38,666 nt of DNA from SURF-33 sp964598885 (GTDB taxonomy: Bacteria; Desulfobacterota; Desulfobacteria; Desulfobacterales; Desulfosalsimonadaceae): NCBI GenBank assembly GCA_964598885.1, contig CAZRES010000017.1, positions 1 to 38,666 on the forward strand, written 5' to 3'. This document shows, one piece after another, positions 15,922 through 24,417 of the stretch. Below the pieces are notes generated by a model, which ran no database searches, was not told the DNA's origin, and saw nothing but the letters and a program-made list of their open reading frames with translations. A program made the position numbers and the translations under genes. How positions within the stretch are numbered: the stretch's first letter is position 1; every line of letters starts with the position of its first letter.

Positions 15922-17295
15922 ATGGAAGAGCTGATCAAAAAACTGTCGGCCGTGGTGGGAAAGCGGTTTGTTTCCAACCGGCCCGAAGAGCGCTTTATGT
16001 ATTCCATGGACCCGGGCACCATGCCGCCCGCAGAGCCGGACGCGGTGGTCCTGCCCGGGACTACCGAAGAAGTGGCGCAAATCATGCGGCTGGCCAATGA
16101 GCACCGGGTCCCGGTGGTGCCCATGGGCGGCGGGCTGGTGCTTTCCGGGCTGACCCGGGCCTTAAAGGGCGGGATTATCCTGGATATGAAACGGATGAAC
16201 CGCATTATCACCGTGAATCCCAAGAGCCGGTTTGCCGTGGTGGAAGGCGGCGCGTCCCAGGGCATGCTTCAGGCCTATCTGAAAAAACATCACCCGGAAC
16301 TCAAGCACTCCATGCCCGATGCCCCGCCCATTGCCACCATGGCCGGCAACATCTGCATCCATGGCTCCGGGCATTTGTCCGTGCTGGGCGGATTCCATTC
16401 GGACATGCTCACGGGAATGGAAGTGGTTCTGCCCACCGGCGATATTGTCCGGACCGGTTCGTGCGGGGTATCCCCGGACTGGTTTGCCCGGGCGCCCCTG
16501 CCGGATCTGTCCGGCCTGTTTCTGGGATGGTCGGGCACCACCGGCGTGGTGACCAGACTGGGGATCCGGCTTTTTCCCCGGTATGCCCACAACGACATGC
16601 TGATTCTGGTGTGTGAAAATGCCGACGACATGCCCGATATCATTTCCCGGCTCACCGGCGTCCAGGTGGCCGAGGACATGACCCCCTGGATGACCCCCAA
16701 GCCGGACTGGGCCCGGGGATTTCTGCATATCAATATCGCCTTCGGAGCCCACAGCAAAAAAGAGTTGATCTTCAAGCGAAATTTGCTCCAGGCCTCGGTG
16801 CGCACCTATATTGATGCCAAAAGCGCGGGGTTTCTGCCCCTGCCTCCCCCCCAGAAAGGGCGGTTTCTGGAAGTGCCGTCTGCGGATCTGGTACGGTTCG
16901 CGGACTTGCGAAAAGGTGGCGGGTTTGAATACGTGGGAGCCATTATGGCCATCGAGCATTTTGCCGAAGCCTACCGGGCCGGTCTGGAAATTGCCGAGAA
17001 ATACCGGGTAAGTCATTCCATGGGCGCCCGGATTATCGGGGCCGGGCATTGCATGATGTTTTTTTACGCCTATGCCTTCAACCGGGCCGATCCCGAGGAC
17101 GTGACCCGGGCCCAGGACGCCCTGCACGCCACCAACACCGCGGCTCTGGCCATGGGCGGCATTCCCTGGAAGGCCGAACTGCCGGCCCAGCAGCAGATCA
17201 TCGAAAAAATGGATCAAAATACCTATGCCCTGATGAACCGCATCCGCGACGTTCTAGACCCGAATCACATCATGAATCCGGGAAACTGGGAGTAA
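15922..17295 (+). CDS. GlcD/D-lactate dehydrogenase-type FAD-linked oxidase
   Basis: 457 residues, usual length for the family. The PCMH-type FAD-binding domain is visible: VVLPGTTEEVAQIMRLANEHRVPVVPMGGG (residues about 42-70), then VEGGASQGMLQAYL, and SGTTGVVTRLGIRLFP. The C-terminal cap ends with VLDPNHIMNPGNWE, the family's typical tail. Such flavoproteins oxidise 2-hydroxy acids (glycolate, D-lactate, D-2-hydroxyglutarate) or sometimes other substrates. It is packed 4 nt behind the Hdr-like gene and 4 nt before the Fe-S partner, so all three are likely one complex. In this context a 2-hydroxy acid/2-keto acid step next to a 2-hydroxyacyl-CoA dehydratase makes sense, but the direction is unknown. 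Confidence 0.9.
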   Translation: MEELIKKLSAVVGKRFVSNRPEERFMYSMDPGTMPPAEPDAVVLPGTTEEVAQIMRLANEHRVPVVPMGGGLVLSGLTRALKGGIILDMKRMNRIITVNPKSRFAVVEGGASQGMLQAYLKKHHPELKHSMPDAPPIATMAGNICIHGSGHLSVLGGFHSDMLTGMEVVLPTGDIVRTGSCGVSPDWFARAPLPDLSGLFLGWSGTTGVVTRLGIRLFPRYAHNDMLILVCENADDMPDIISRLTGVQVAEDMTPWMTPKPDWARGFLHINIAFGAHSKKELIFKRNLLQASVRTYIDAKSAGFLPLPPPQKGRFLEVPSADLVRFADLRKGGGFEYVGAIMAIEHFAEAYRAGLEIAEKYRVSHSMGARIIGAGHCMMFFYAYAFNRADPEDVTRAQDALHATNTAALAMGGIPWKAELPAQQQIIEKMDQNTYALMNRIRDVLDPNHIMNPGNWE

Positions 17296-17299
17296 ATCA

Positions 17300-18463
17300 A
17301 TGAAACACGAAGAGATCCTGCACCGGTGCTTCCGCTGCGGATACTGCAAACTGCCGGCCAACTATGTGGATATCAATTGCCCGTCCTATCTGGCGTTCCG
17401 GTTTGAAACCTATGCGCCCGGCGGCCGCATGTGGCTGTTGCGGGGCTGGCTGGACGGCCGCCTGGCCCCGTCTGACGGTCTGGCCGATATCCTGTTTTCC
17501 TGCGCGGCCTGCGGCAACTGCACCACCCATTGCGCGTTTCCGGAATTTAAGGATCTGCTCCTGGAAGCCTTTACCGCGGGCCGGGAAAAACTCCTCGATG
17601 CCGGCCGGGTTCCGCCAAAGGTCAGAGATTACCTGACCCGGCTGCAAAACCACGGCAACCCCTGGGGCATGGCCGCTGGAAAACGGGGTCAATGGGCCCA
17701 CGGATTGGATCTTCCGACGTATGCGGGCCAGGAATACCTGTTTCTTGCCGATGACGTGGGATCCTATGATCCCCGGGGCCAAAAGATCGCCCGAAGCGTG
17801 GCCGGGCTTCTGCGGACTGCCGGCGTGGAGTTCGGAGTCCTGGCCGACGGCCTGGTCTCCGACGGCAATGACGTGCGGATCATGGGAGAAATCCCGCTGT
17901 TTGAGGAACTGGCCCGACGCAATATCGACGCGCTGGACCGGGCCGGAGTGAAAAAAATCCTCACCTTGTCGCCCCACGCGTTTCATACCCTTAAAAATGA
18001 CTATCCGGGCTTGGACGGCCGGTATGAAGTATTTCACTACACCCAGCCCCTGGCCTTTGCCGCGGGCCGTCTGCAATTTGCGCCTGATGTGCCGCCGGTG
18101 CGGGTCGCCTTCCATGACCCCTGCTACCTGGGCCGCCACAACGGAGATTACGAATCGCCCCGCATGATCCTGCGGACCATAGCCGGCGTTCGGCTGGTGG
18201 AAATGGACCGGAGTCGGAAAAACGCCCTCTGCTGCGGCGGCGGGGGCGGGAATTTCTTTACGGACATGCTCTCAGGCGGCGATGACGCGCCGGCAATGGT
18301 CCGGGTGCGCGAAGCCGTGGATGCCGGGGCCCATGTTCTGGCAACAGCCTGCCCGCTGTGTACCGTGATGTTCGAAGATGCGGCAAAAAGCACAGGCCTG
18401 GAAGATGCGCTGGAAGTCATGGAAATATCGGAGCTGGTCAACGCACGGTTGATCCACGCCTGA
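17300..18463 (+). CDS. GlcF/HdrD-like Fe-S subunit with CCG domain
   Basis: 387 residues. N-terminal clusters are RCFRCGYCKLPAN...NCP (residues about 9-28) and CAACGNCTTHCAFP (about 70-83). The CCG motif is C-x35-CC-x38-CxxC, from HDPCYLGRHNGDYE through ALCCGGGGG to ATACPLC. It is the natural partner of the FAD subunit next door, forming a GlcDF-type pair that passes electrons from the hydroxy acid to Fe-S carriers. It is the last gene of the operon; the next gene is convergent, 50 nt away. Confidence 0.9.
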   Translation: MKHEEILHRCFRCGYCKLPANYVDINCPSYLAFRFETYAPGGRMWLLRGWLDGRLAPSDGLADILFSCAACGNCTTHCAFPEFKDLLLEAFTAGREKLLDAGRVPPKVRDYLTRLQNHGNPWGMAAGKRGQWAHGLDLPTYAGQEYLFLADDVGSYDPRGQKIARSVAGLLRTAGVEFGVLADGLVSDGNDVRIMGEIPLFEELARRNIDALDRAGVKKILTLSPHAFHTLKNDYPGLDGRYEVFHYTQPLAFAAGRLQFAPDVPPVRVAFHDPCYLGRHNGDYESPRMILRTIAGVRLVEMDRSRKNALCCGGGGGNFFTDMLSGGDDAPAMVRVREAVDAGAHVLATACPLCTVMFEDAAKSTGLEDALEVMEISELVNARLIHA

Positions 18464-18513
18464 TACGGCTCTTTCGTCCGGTGCATGCTCCGGCGTTACG
18501 CTCCGAGTTTTCA

Positions 18514-19392
18514 TTATCGGCGTTGCCGGATCAGTCCTTCCTGAGAAGTCGAGGCCACCAGTCGGCCGTCTTTTGTGAAAATGCGCCCGTGGTTCAGTCC
18601 TCTTGCCCTGGAGGCGTTGGGGCTGTGGATCGCGTACAGCAGCCAATCGTCCATTCGGAAATCCCGGTGAAACCACATGGCATGATCCAGGCTGGCCACC
18701 TGCATGTCCGCATCCCAAAAGGTTTTGCCGTGAGGATACAAGGCCGTGCCCACCAGTCCGAAATCCGACGCATAGGCCAGCATATATTGATGGATGGACA
18801 GATCGTCGGGCATGGGCGCGATGGTTTTGAACCAGACATATCGATTGGGCTCCATTTTTTTGGGGGCAAACGGGTTGTTTGGATTGATCGGCCGGATTTC
18901 AATGGGCTTGTCGCAGAGAATCCGGTTGCGGATGGCGGCCGGAATTTTATCGGCCACCCGGCGGGCCATTTCGATTTCCGAAAGAAAATTTTCCGGACCC
19001 GGGACATGGGGCATGGTTCCCTGGTGCTCGAACCCTTCTTCGGCCACATGGAAGGACGCGGACATGGAAAAAATGGCCCGGCCTTTCTGGATGGCCACCA
19101 CCCGGCGCGTGGTGAAGCTTTTGCCGTCCCGGATGCAGTCCACTTCATAGACAATGGGCAGAGTCGGATTACCGGGTCTGAGGAAATAGGCGTGCAGGCT
19201 GTGGGTGCCGCGGTCGGCGGGTGCGGTTTGGGATGCGGCGGACAGGGCCTGGCCCAGCACCTGACCTCCGAAGATATTGCCGAATCCAAGGTCCTGGCTG
19301 TTTCCCTGGAAGGTATTTTCATCGATTTTCTCCAGCTTGAGCAGGGCCAGCAGCTCGTCCAGCACGTTGCCGGGGGATGCGCACGTTTCCAT
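18514..19392 (-). CDS. tesB: Acyl-CoA thioesterase II
   Basis: 292 residues from the ATG at 19390-19392, which has AAAGGATCG upstream. The frame stays open for 31 codons further but overlaps nothing useful. Double hot-dog fold: N-terminal FGNIFGGQVLGQALSAAS and HSLHAYFLRPG, C-terminal VASLDHAMWFHRDF (catalytic Asp), SPNASRARGLNHGRIF and VASTSQEGLIR (catalytic Gln). It hydrolyses medium- to long-chain acyl-CoA to free acid and CoA in the cytoplasm. It is downstream of the M20 and GNAT genes (68-nt gap) and convergent with the dehydratase operon. Confidence 0.95.
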   Translation of the reverse strand: METCASPGNVLDELLALLKLEKIDENTFQGNSQDLGFGNIFGGQVLGQALSAASQTAPADRGTHSLHAYFLRPGNPTLPIVYEVDCIRDGKSFTTRRVVAIQKGRAIFSMSASFHVAEEGFEHQGTMPHVPGPENFLSEIEMARRVADKIPAAIRNRILCDKPIEIRPINPNNPFAPKKMEPNRYVWFKTIAPMPDDLSIHQYMLAYASDFGLVGTALYPHGKTFWDADMQVASLDHAMWFHRDFRMDDWLLYAIHSPNASRARGLNHGRIFTKDGRLVASTSQEGLIRQRR

Positions 19393-19460
19393 AATCGATC
19401 CTTTAGAAAAAATAACCGCGTTTTCGCAAAACAAAATAATTGATATGAACTTTTTTAGCC

Positions 19461-20573
19461 TTAACCCCCGCTGTCTATGCGGCACATCAGATCCAGATAA
19501 ATTTCCGCCGCAGACACCACCTGCTCAATGGCTACGCATTCATCCCGGGCATGGGCCATTTCCAGTTGCCCCGGCCCGAGGATAATCGGTTTGACGCCGG
19601 CCTGCCAGAGCTGGTTGGCATCTGAATGACTCGGAAAGGCGTTGCTTTGCCACGGGCGTCGGCGGCGGGCAAATACCGCTTTCAAGGCATCGACTAAAAA
19701 TCCCTTTTCCGGGATCTGATAGCCGGCGTCAATGGTGATGGTGCGGAAGCTCATCTGAATATCAGGTGAATCCGGGCGACGGGCCATGCAGATTTCCTCG
19801 AGTTCGCCGATAATTTCACCGATGGGCGCGGCCGGCGGAAGGTGAATGTCGATCCAGGCTTCGCAACGCTCCGGAACGGCAAAACCGGACCGGGAGCTGA
19901 ACAGATCATGGATATTGTAGGCCAGCTCGGGTTTTTTTGCCATGAATCGGGAAAGCTCCAGCATGGTTCGCAGCAGGTTTTCCACGGTATGCCGGGTCGG
20001 ATCCGCAAGGGAGGCATGAGTGCGGACACCTTCGGCGGCAATCTGGATTTCCACATATCCGAAATGACCCAGGCACGGGATCAGGTGGGTAGGTTCGCCC
20101 ACCACGGCCCAGGGGAAATGATAGGTTTTCATGAGCTGGGCCGCGCCGTCGCCGGTTTCCTCTTCACCCACCACCAGGCAAAGAGCCGCCGGCGGCAGGG
20201 TGTCTTTGGCGCGCGTGAAGGCCAGAAACGCCTCCACCATGGCCGCGCACCCGCCTTTCATATCCGCGGTACCGAGCCCTGATGCCAGGTTGTCGTGTTC
20301 GACGAACCCGAATGTTTCCAGATCATAGGCTTCCACCGTGTCCAGATGCCCGATGAAGGCCACCAGAGGTTCCCTGTCATCGGGCCGGACAATGATATTG
20401 TAGCGGTTGCTGTCCACCGGCTGCCGGATCGCGGACAGGCCGTTTCGCCGCAGGAAGTTTTTGAGATATTCCAGAATCGCTTCTTCTTTGCCGGACGGGC
20501 TGTAAATATCGATCATCCGCTGGAAGAGCTGTTTGAGTCGTTGGGGCTGAATCTGAATATCGCCTGCCTGCAT
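19461..20573 (-). CDS. M20-family metallopeptidase/deacylase (ArgE/DapE-like)
   Basis: 370 residues. Zinc and catalytic residues are at the expected places: H76 and D78 in FIGHLDTVE, D104 in GTADMKGG, E138/E139 in VVGEEETGDG, GEPT, and the final HARDE. A dimerisation domain (about 180-290) lies between the two halves of the catalytic domain. Family members remove acyl groups from amino acids or cut dipeptides. The LysW-lysine/acetyl-ornithine deacylase branch is possible, but no lys or arg genes are nearby. It is 12 nt behind a GNAT acetyltransferase, so an acetyl-transfer/deacetylation pair on the same metabolite is a reasonable guess. Confidence 0.9.
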   Translation of the reverse strand: MQAGDIQIQPQRLKQLFQRMIDIYSPSGKEEAILEYLKNFLRRNGLSAIRQPVDSNRYNIIVRPDDREPLVAFIGHLDTVEAYDLETFGFVEHDNLASGLGTADMKGGCAAMVEAFLAFTRAKDTLPPAALCLVVGEEETGDGAAQLMKTYHFPWAVVGEPTHLIPCLGHFGYVEIQIAAEGVRTHASLADPTRHTVENLLRTMLELSRFMAKKPELAYNIHDLFSSRSGFAVPERCEAWIDIHLPPAAPIGEIIGELEEICMARRPDSPDIQMSFRTITIDAGYQIPEKGFLVDALKAVFARRRRPWQSNAFPSHSDANQLWQAGVKPIILGPGQLEMAHARDECVAIEQVVSAAEIYLDLMCRIDSGG

Positions 20574-20585
20574 GTTGATCTGGAG

Positions 20586-21134
20586 TTATTTTCCGGGTTT
20601 GATTTTGCGGGAACGGGATTTTCGCTGGTTGTCCAGGTTTAAGGTCATATAGACCTGCTCATGAGGCTGGTTGAATCCTCGTTTTTTAAAAAAGCGCAGC
20701 GCCGCCATATCTTTTGCTGATGTATCCACCATGAGCATGCGGACGCCTTCGGCCATCATCAAATCACGGAAGCGCAGGAAAAGCTTTTCACCGACTCCCT
20801 GGTTCTGGAAAGCCGGATCCACTCCCAGCCAGATCAGGTAGCCGTATTTCCAGGCGGAACGGCTCTTGATGATCATGTTGCCCAAAGCGAAACCGATGAT
20901 CCGATCCTGATATTCCGCCACCAGACAGAATTCTGGATCTTCGTTGAAAAATCCCGTGACTTCGTATTCATCCCATGTCCGGTACATGGTGGGGAATGTA
21001 TCCGAGTCGAACAGGGCTTCTCCCAGATGAAAAACCGGGGACAGGTCGTCGATTTCCATTTCCCGGACTTTTATGTCCGGCTTTTTGGTGCGGATTGGGG
21101 GTTTTTCGGTAGTGTAGATTTTTTGTGGGCTCAT
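20586..21134 (-). CDS. GNAT-family N-acetyltransferase
   Basis: 182 residues. A basic N-terminal tail of about 20 residues precedes the GNAT fold (IKVREMEIDDLSPVFHLGEALF). The acetyl-CoA motif A is WLGVDPAFQNQGVGEKLF with Q110-x2-G-x-G115, and ALRFFKKRGF is the typical C-terminal signature. The tail beyond residue 165 is very basic (NQRKSRSRKIKPGK). No strong ribosome site precedes the ATG. It leads the GNAT-M20-TesB group; the target is unknown. Confidence 0.88.
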   Translation of the reverse strand: MSPQKIYTTEKPPIRTKKPDIKVREMEIDDLSPVFHLGEALFDSDTFPTMYRTWDEYEVTGFFNEDPEFCLVAEYQDRIIGFALGNMIIKSRSAWKYGYLIWLGVDPAFQNQGVGEKLFLRFRDLMMAEGVRMLMVDTSAKDMAALRFFKKRGFNQPHEQVYMTLNLDNQRKSRSRKIKPGK

Positions 21135-21332
21135 TTTTTATGCGCAGATCATTACGTCCAGATTATGATGAAGCCGAAAAATGACTGCTTCGGTGCGATC
21201 TGGTTATAACCGGTTAAAGAGTTTTTTGGGGAACGCATTATTTTTATGTTTATCTTCTGTATCGGTTTGCCGATATAAAATCAATCAAACTTTAAGGGCT
21301 TTTAACCGATCTGTCTTATCTGAATTTCGAGT

Positions 21333-22670
21333 TCATGGGTTATGGACCATATCGCGGAGCGGCAGAGATGTTGACCGGTGATCATCTGTTTTGACCCGGA
21401 TTAATAAAACCGCTCCGATGAAAAACAGCACCAGAATGCTCAGTACGCCCCAGCGGGAATGGCCGGTGAGCATGCCCACGAATCCCATGAGAAACGGACC
21501 GATGATGGCGGCGAATTTTCCGAACATATTATAAAATCCAAAAAATTCCGCGCTGCATTCCGGCGGGATCAGACGGGCGAAAAAACTGCGACTGATGGCC
21601 TGGATGCCCCCCATGGACGATCCCACCAGAAAGGCGATCAGCCAGAACACCGATACCCGGGCCTGGTGATCGGCGATAACGGGCAACCAGAACGCCAACA
21701 GCGTAATCACGCCATAGACGATAATGCCGGCCAACAGCATGGTCTTGGGTGAGAAATGAACGGCAAGCCTTCCATACACCAGCGCGCAGGGAAACGCGAT
21801 GATCTGAATAAACAAAATCACGCCGATGAGCTGGGTGATGCCGAATCCCAGATCCCTGCCATAGGCCGCGGCCATAACGATGATGGTGTCAACGCCGTCG
21901 ATGTAGAAAAAATAGGCAATGAGAAATAAAAAGGCCGGTTTGTGCCCTCGGATGTTGGTAAACGTTTTCCACAGACGTTTAAATCCGGCGGATACGGGAT
22001 AAGAAACCGCTGGTATGAAATACCGCTGCCGGACATTTAAAATGAGGGGTATGGCAAAAATAAACCACCAGACCGCTACCATGACAAAGCCGATCCGCGT
22101 AGCGTCTGCGGGCAACCCGTCGGACGCATCTGTTGTCGCGGACATAATCAGTCCGATAACCATCAGAAACGGGGCGACGCCGCCAATATATCCCCATGCA
22201 TAACCGTGGGCGGAGATACGGTCCATGCGCTCCGGACGCGCGACATCCACGATAAAAGCATCGTAAAACAGGTTGGCTCCGGCCCATCCTACCCGGGCCA
22301 TCACGTAAAATAGAAGACAGGTCAGCCAGGCGCCGGCACCGATAAAAGGAAGCAACAGGTTAAAGCAAATACCGACGGTCAGAAACAGGATAAAAAAGCG
22401 GATTTTCTGCCCCTGATAATCGGCAAAGACTCCAAGCAGCGGGGCCAGCAAGGCCAGGATCAGAGCCGCTCCCGAATTGGCAAAGCCCCAATAGGCCGTT
22501 GACAGCGTCTCCGGCATGTCAAATGCAGCAACTTCCTTGAAAAAAATCGGCATGAGCGTGGTCATGATGACCAGCACAAAAGCCGAGTTGCCCACATCAT
22601 ATAGAATCCAGCTGATTTCCTGTTTCGTAAAACCGGCTCGGGGTATTTTGGGCGTCGCATCCATCGCCAT
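21333..22670 (-). CDS. Major facilitator superfamily transporter, UMF1 (Atg22-like) type
   Basis: 445 residues, about 12 hydrophobic membrane segments. The start EISWILYDVGNSAFVLVIMTTLMPIFF and the DYQGQKIRFF loop are typical of the UMF1 family, a branch of MFS related to yeast Atg22. The ATG at 22668-22670 follows AAAGGA six bases upstream; a second ATG is two codons in. Substrates of bacterial UMF1 proteins are mostly unknown. It is divergent from the Fo cluster and about 200 nt ahead of the GNAT gene. Confidence 0.9.
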   Translation of the reverse strand: MAMDATPKIPRAGFTKQEISWILYDVGNSAFVLVIMTTLMPIFFKEVAAFDMPETLSTAYWGFANSGAALILALLAPLLGVFADYQGQKIRFFILFLTVGICFNLLLPFIGAGAWLTCLLFYVMARVGWAGANLFYDAFIVDVARPERMDRISAHGYAWGYIGGVAPFLMVIGLIMSATTDASDGLPADATRIGFVMVAVWWFIFAIPLILNVRQRYFIPAVSYPVSAGFKRLWKTFTNIRGHKPAFLFLIAYFFYIDGVDTIIVMAAAYGRDLGFGITQLIGVILFIQIIAFPCALVYGRLAVHFSPKTMLLAGIIVYGVITLLAFWLPVIADHQARVSVFWLIAFLVGSSMGGIQAISRSFFARLIPPECSAEFFGFYNMFGKFAAIIGPFLMGFVGMLTGHSRWGVLSILVLFFIGAVLLIRVKTDDHRSTSLPLRDMVHNP

Positions 22671-23073
22671 GGCGTTCCTTTGGTTCGGGATCTGTTGGGA
22701 TGATTTTCTTACCTATAGTGTCAAGGCAGCCGAATAAAAGCAGGCTTTTGTTGATGGTTTCCGGCGGCGTTTTGGTGAATACATGGCATGGGTTGGCGGT
22801 GATGTCAATTTGAAACCTTCGTGCTTTTCTGATTAGTGGTTTTGCATAATTTTTCGTTTTTTAACTTGACTTCACCAACGCTCAGGAGTAGGTCATAGTT
22901 TTTAATAAAGGCCAGTTTAAGATCAAAGATTTATCTGCCTGTTTATATTATGATTGTTTGATCGAAAATCGAGCAGGCATCTAAAGGCGCGGTTCTCACC
23001 TTCGGCAGTCATGGGAATGTGCCACCAAAGAGGGTTTCTCGGCAGGGCTGAAGCATAATACCAAGAGGCCGGT
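22671..23073. other. Divergent intergenic region upstream of the Fo cluster
   Basis: 403 bases between the UMF1 transporter and AtpZ. A TTGACT (22866-22871) is the best -35 candidate but has no good -10 at a proper distance. I see no gene or hairpin of note. The promoter of the Fo cluster must lie here. Confidence 0.5.
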
Positions 23074-23337
23074 TTGTCCGACAAACGGAAACGTTTTTTC
23101 AGCTACGGGAAAAACAGGGCATGGGCGGAAAACGCGGCCCTGGTGATGCAGATCGGCCTGACCATGGTCGGATCCATCATGTTTTGTTTTTTCGTAGGGC
23201 TTTACCTGGACCGGTGGCTGGGAACCCGGGGTATTTTTTTGATTCTTTTCATCGTATTCGGAATTGCGGGCGGAGCGGTTACGGTATACCGCCAGATCGG
23301 GGATATGTTGAAAGATAAACAGGAAAAGCGGCAGTAA
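23074..23337 (+). CDS. atpZ: AtpZ-type ATP synthase accessory membrane protein
   Basis: 87 residues with a TTG start at 23074 preceded by AAGAGG at five bases. Two transmembrane helices (residues about 22-45 and 50-72) are separated by the short GLYLDRWLGTRG loop characteristic of AtpZ/AtpQ. The C-terminus is charged. Such proteins sit ahead of atpI in Fo operons and are implicated in Mg2+/c-ring assembly. First gene of the Fo cluster, 3 nt before atpI. Confidence 0.85.
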   Translation: MSDKRKRFFSYGKNRAWAENAALVMQIGLTMVGSIMFCFFVGLYLDRWLGTRGIFLILFIVFGIAGGAVTVYRQIGDMLKDKQEKRQ

Positions 23338-23340
23338 CCC

Positions 23341-23718
23341 ATGGAATCCGTTAAACAGTTTCAAAAAAAATACGGAACGACCGCCATGCTTGTCGCCATT
23401 GCTCTTGCCTCGGCGCTGATCGTCGCCGGGCAAAAAGAACTGGCCAAAGGATTGATTCTCGGGTCCCTTTTCAGCGTCATCAATTTTGTATTGATGGGCG
23501 AATCACTCCAGATGCGGCTCGACAGAACCCGGCGCTCCGGCAAGGTGGTTTCCTTCCTGTTGATTCTGCTGCGGTTTTCTCTGATGTCAATTCCCGTCAT
23601 TGTGTCCATCCGGTATACACAGTTTCATATGGTTGCAACGGTTGCAGGGCTTTTTATGGTACAGGCGGTCATATTATCGGATGCCGCAATGCAGATGATG
23701 CGCTCACGGCAGGCCTAA
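23341..23718 (+). CDS. atpI: ATP synthase subunit I (AtpI/AtpR-like)
   Basis: 125 residues with four hydrophobic segments (about 14-29, 36-54, 68-90, 97-116), as usual for AtpI. It is an assembly factor for the c-ring, not part of the finished enzyme. The position directly between atpZ and atpB is the conserved place. The ribosome site is weak, so translation is probably coupled to atpZ (stop only 3 nt upstream). Confidence 0.85.
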   Translation: MESVKQFQKKYGTTAMLVAIALASALIVAGQKELAKGLILGSLFSVINFVLMGESLQMRLDRTRRSGKVVSFLLILLRFSLMSIPVIVSIRYTQFHMVATVAGLFMVQAVILSDAAMQMMRSRQA

Positions 23719-23740
23719 AAAGGATCGGGAAACAAACCCC

Positions 23741-24415
23741 ATGAATGAAATCGGCAGAATTTATCAGTTGATCCTACCAGTTGGCGGATACACCTTCACC
23801 TTCAATCTTGAAGTGATTGTGATGACATGGATCGTCATCGCGCTGCTGCTTCTTTTCGGTTATCTGGCAACCCGGCAGCGTCACATTCTCCCCGGGCCGG
23901 TCCAGGTCGCAGGAGAGCTGATCCTATCTCAGTTTTACTCCCTGACCGAAGACGCCCTGGGGGAAAAACTGGCCAAAACGTATGCCCCCCTGATTTGCGC
24001 GCTGTTTATGTTTCTGCTGCTCTCCAACTGGATCGGTGTGCTGCCTCATCTGTTCGAGCCCACAACCGACTTAAACACACCCCTGAGCCTGGGCTTGATG
24101 GGGTTTGTCCTTGCCCATTACGCCGGGATCCGGTCCAAGGGATTCAAACAGTACATCAAGGCCTACTTTGAGCCGGTTTTTTTCATGATGCCGCTGAATA
24201 TCATCGGAGAACTGGCCAAGGTTATATCAATTTCTTTTCGTCTGTTCGGCAATATGATGGGCGGCTCCATTATTATCATGGTGGTCTCGTATCTCACGTA
24301 CAGCGTGTTGCTGCCGCCGTTCCTTTATGCGTTTTTCGGATTTTTCATCGGTTCCATCCAGGCATTCGTGTTTACCATGCTTACAATCGTTTATATCGCG
24401 GTACAGGTTGAATAA
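23741..24415 (+). CDS. atpB: F-type ATP synthase subunit a
   Basis: 224 residues with five to six membrane helices. The essential stator arginine is R167 in the motif ISISFRLFGNMMGG. The C-terminal helix (FGFFIGSIQAFVFTMLTIVYIAVQVE) is typical. It forms the two ion half-channels against the c-ring. The size and motif are those of ordinary F-type a subunits, so this Fo is F-type in spite of the V-like c protein behind it. The stop codon is two bases before the ATG of the fused c gene. Confidence 0.96.
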   Translation: MNEIGRIYQLILPVGGYTFTFNLEVIVMTWIVIALLLLFGYLATRQRHILPGPVQVAGELILSQFYSLTEDALGEKLAKTYAPLICALFMFLLLSNWIGVLPHLFEPTTDLNTPLSLGLMGFVLAHYAGIRSKGFKQYIKAYFEPVFFMMPLNIIGELAKVISISFRLFGNMMGGSIIIMVVSYLTYSVLLPPFLYAFFGFFIGSIQAFVFTMLTIVYIAVQVE

Positions 24416-24417
24416 AC

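Noticed and set aside
16162..17217. 351-codon frame antisense to the FAD-linked oxidase, and similar long antisense frames (for example 12659-13858, 18358-19443, 15639-16265)
   Set aside because: They mirror strongly coding genes with well recognised motifs on the other strand; their own translations show no domain, only compositional bias.
23010..23057. 15-codon frame upstream of atpZ
   Set aside because: Very short, no ribosome site, no sign of function.
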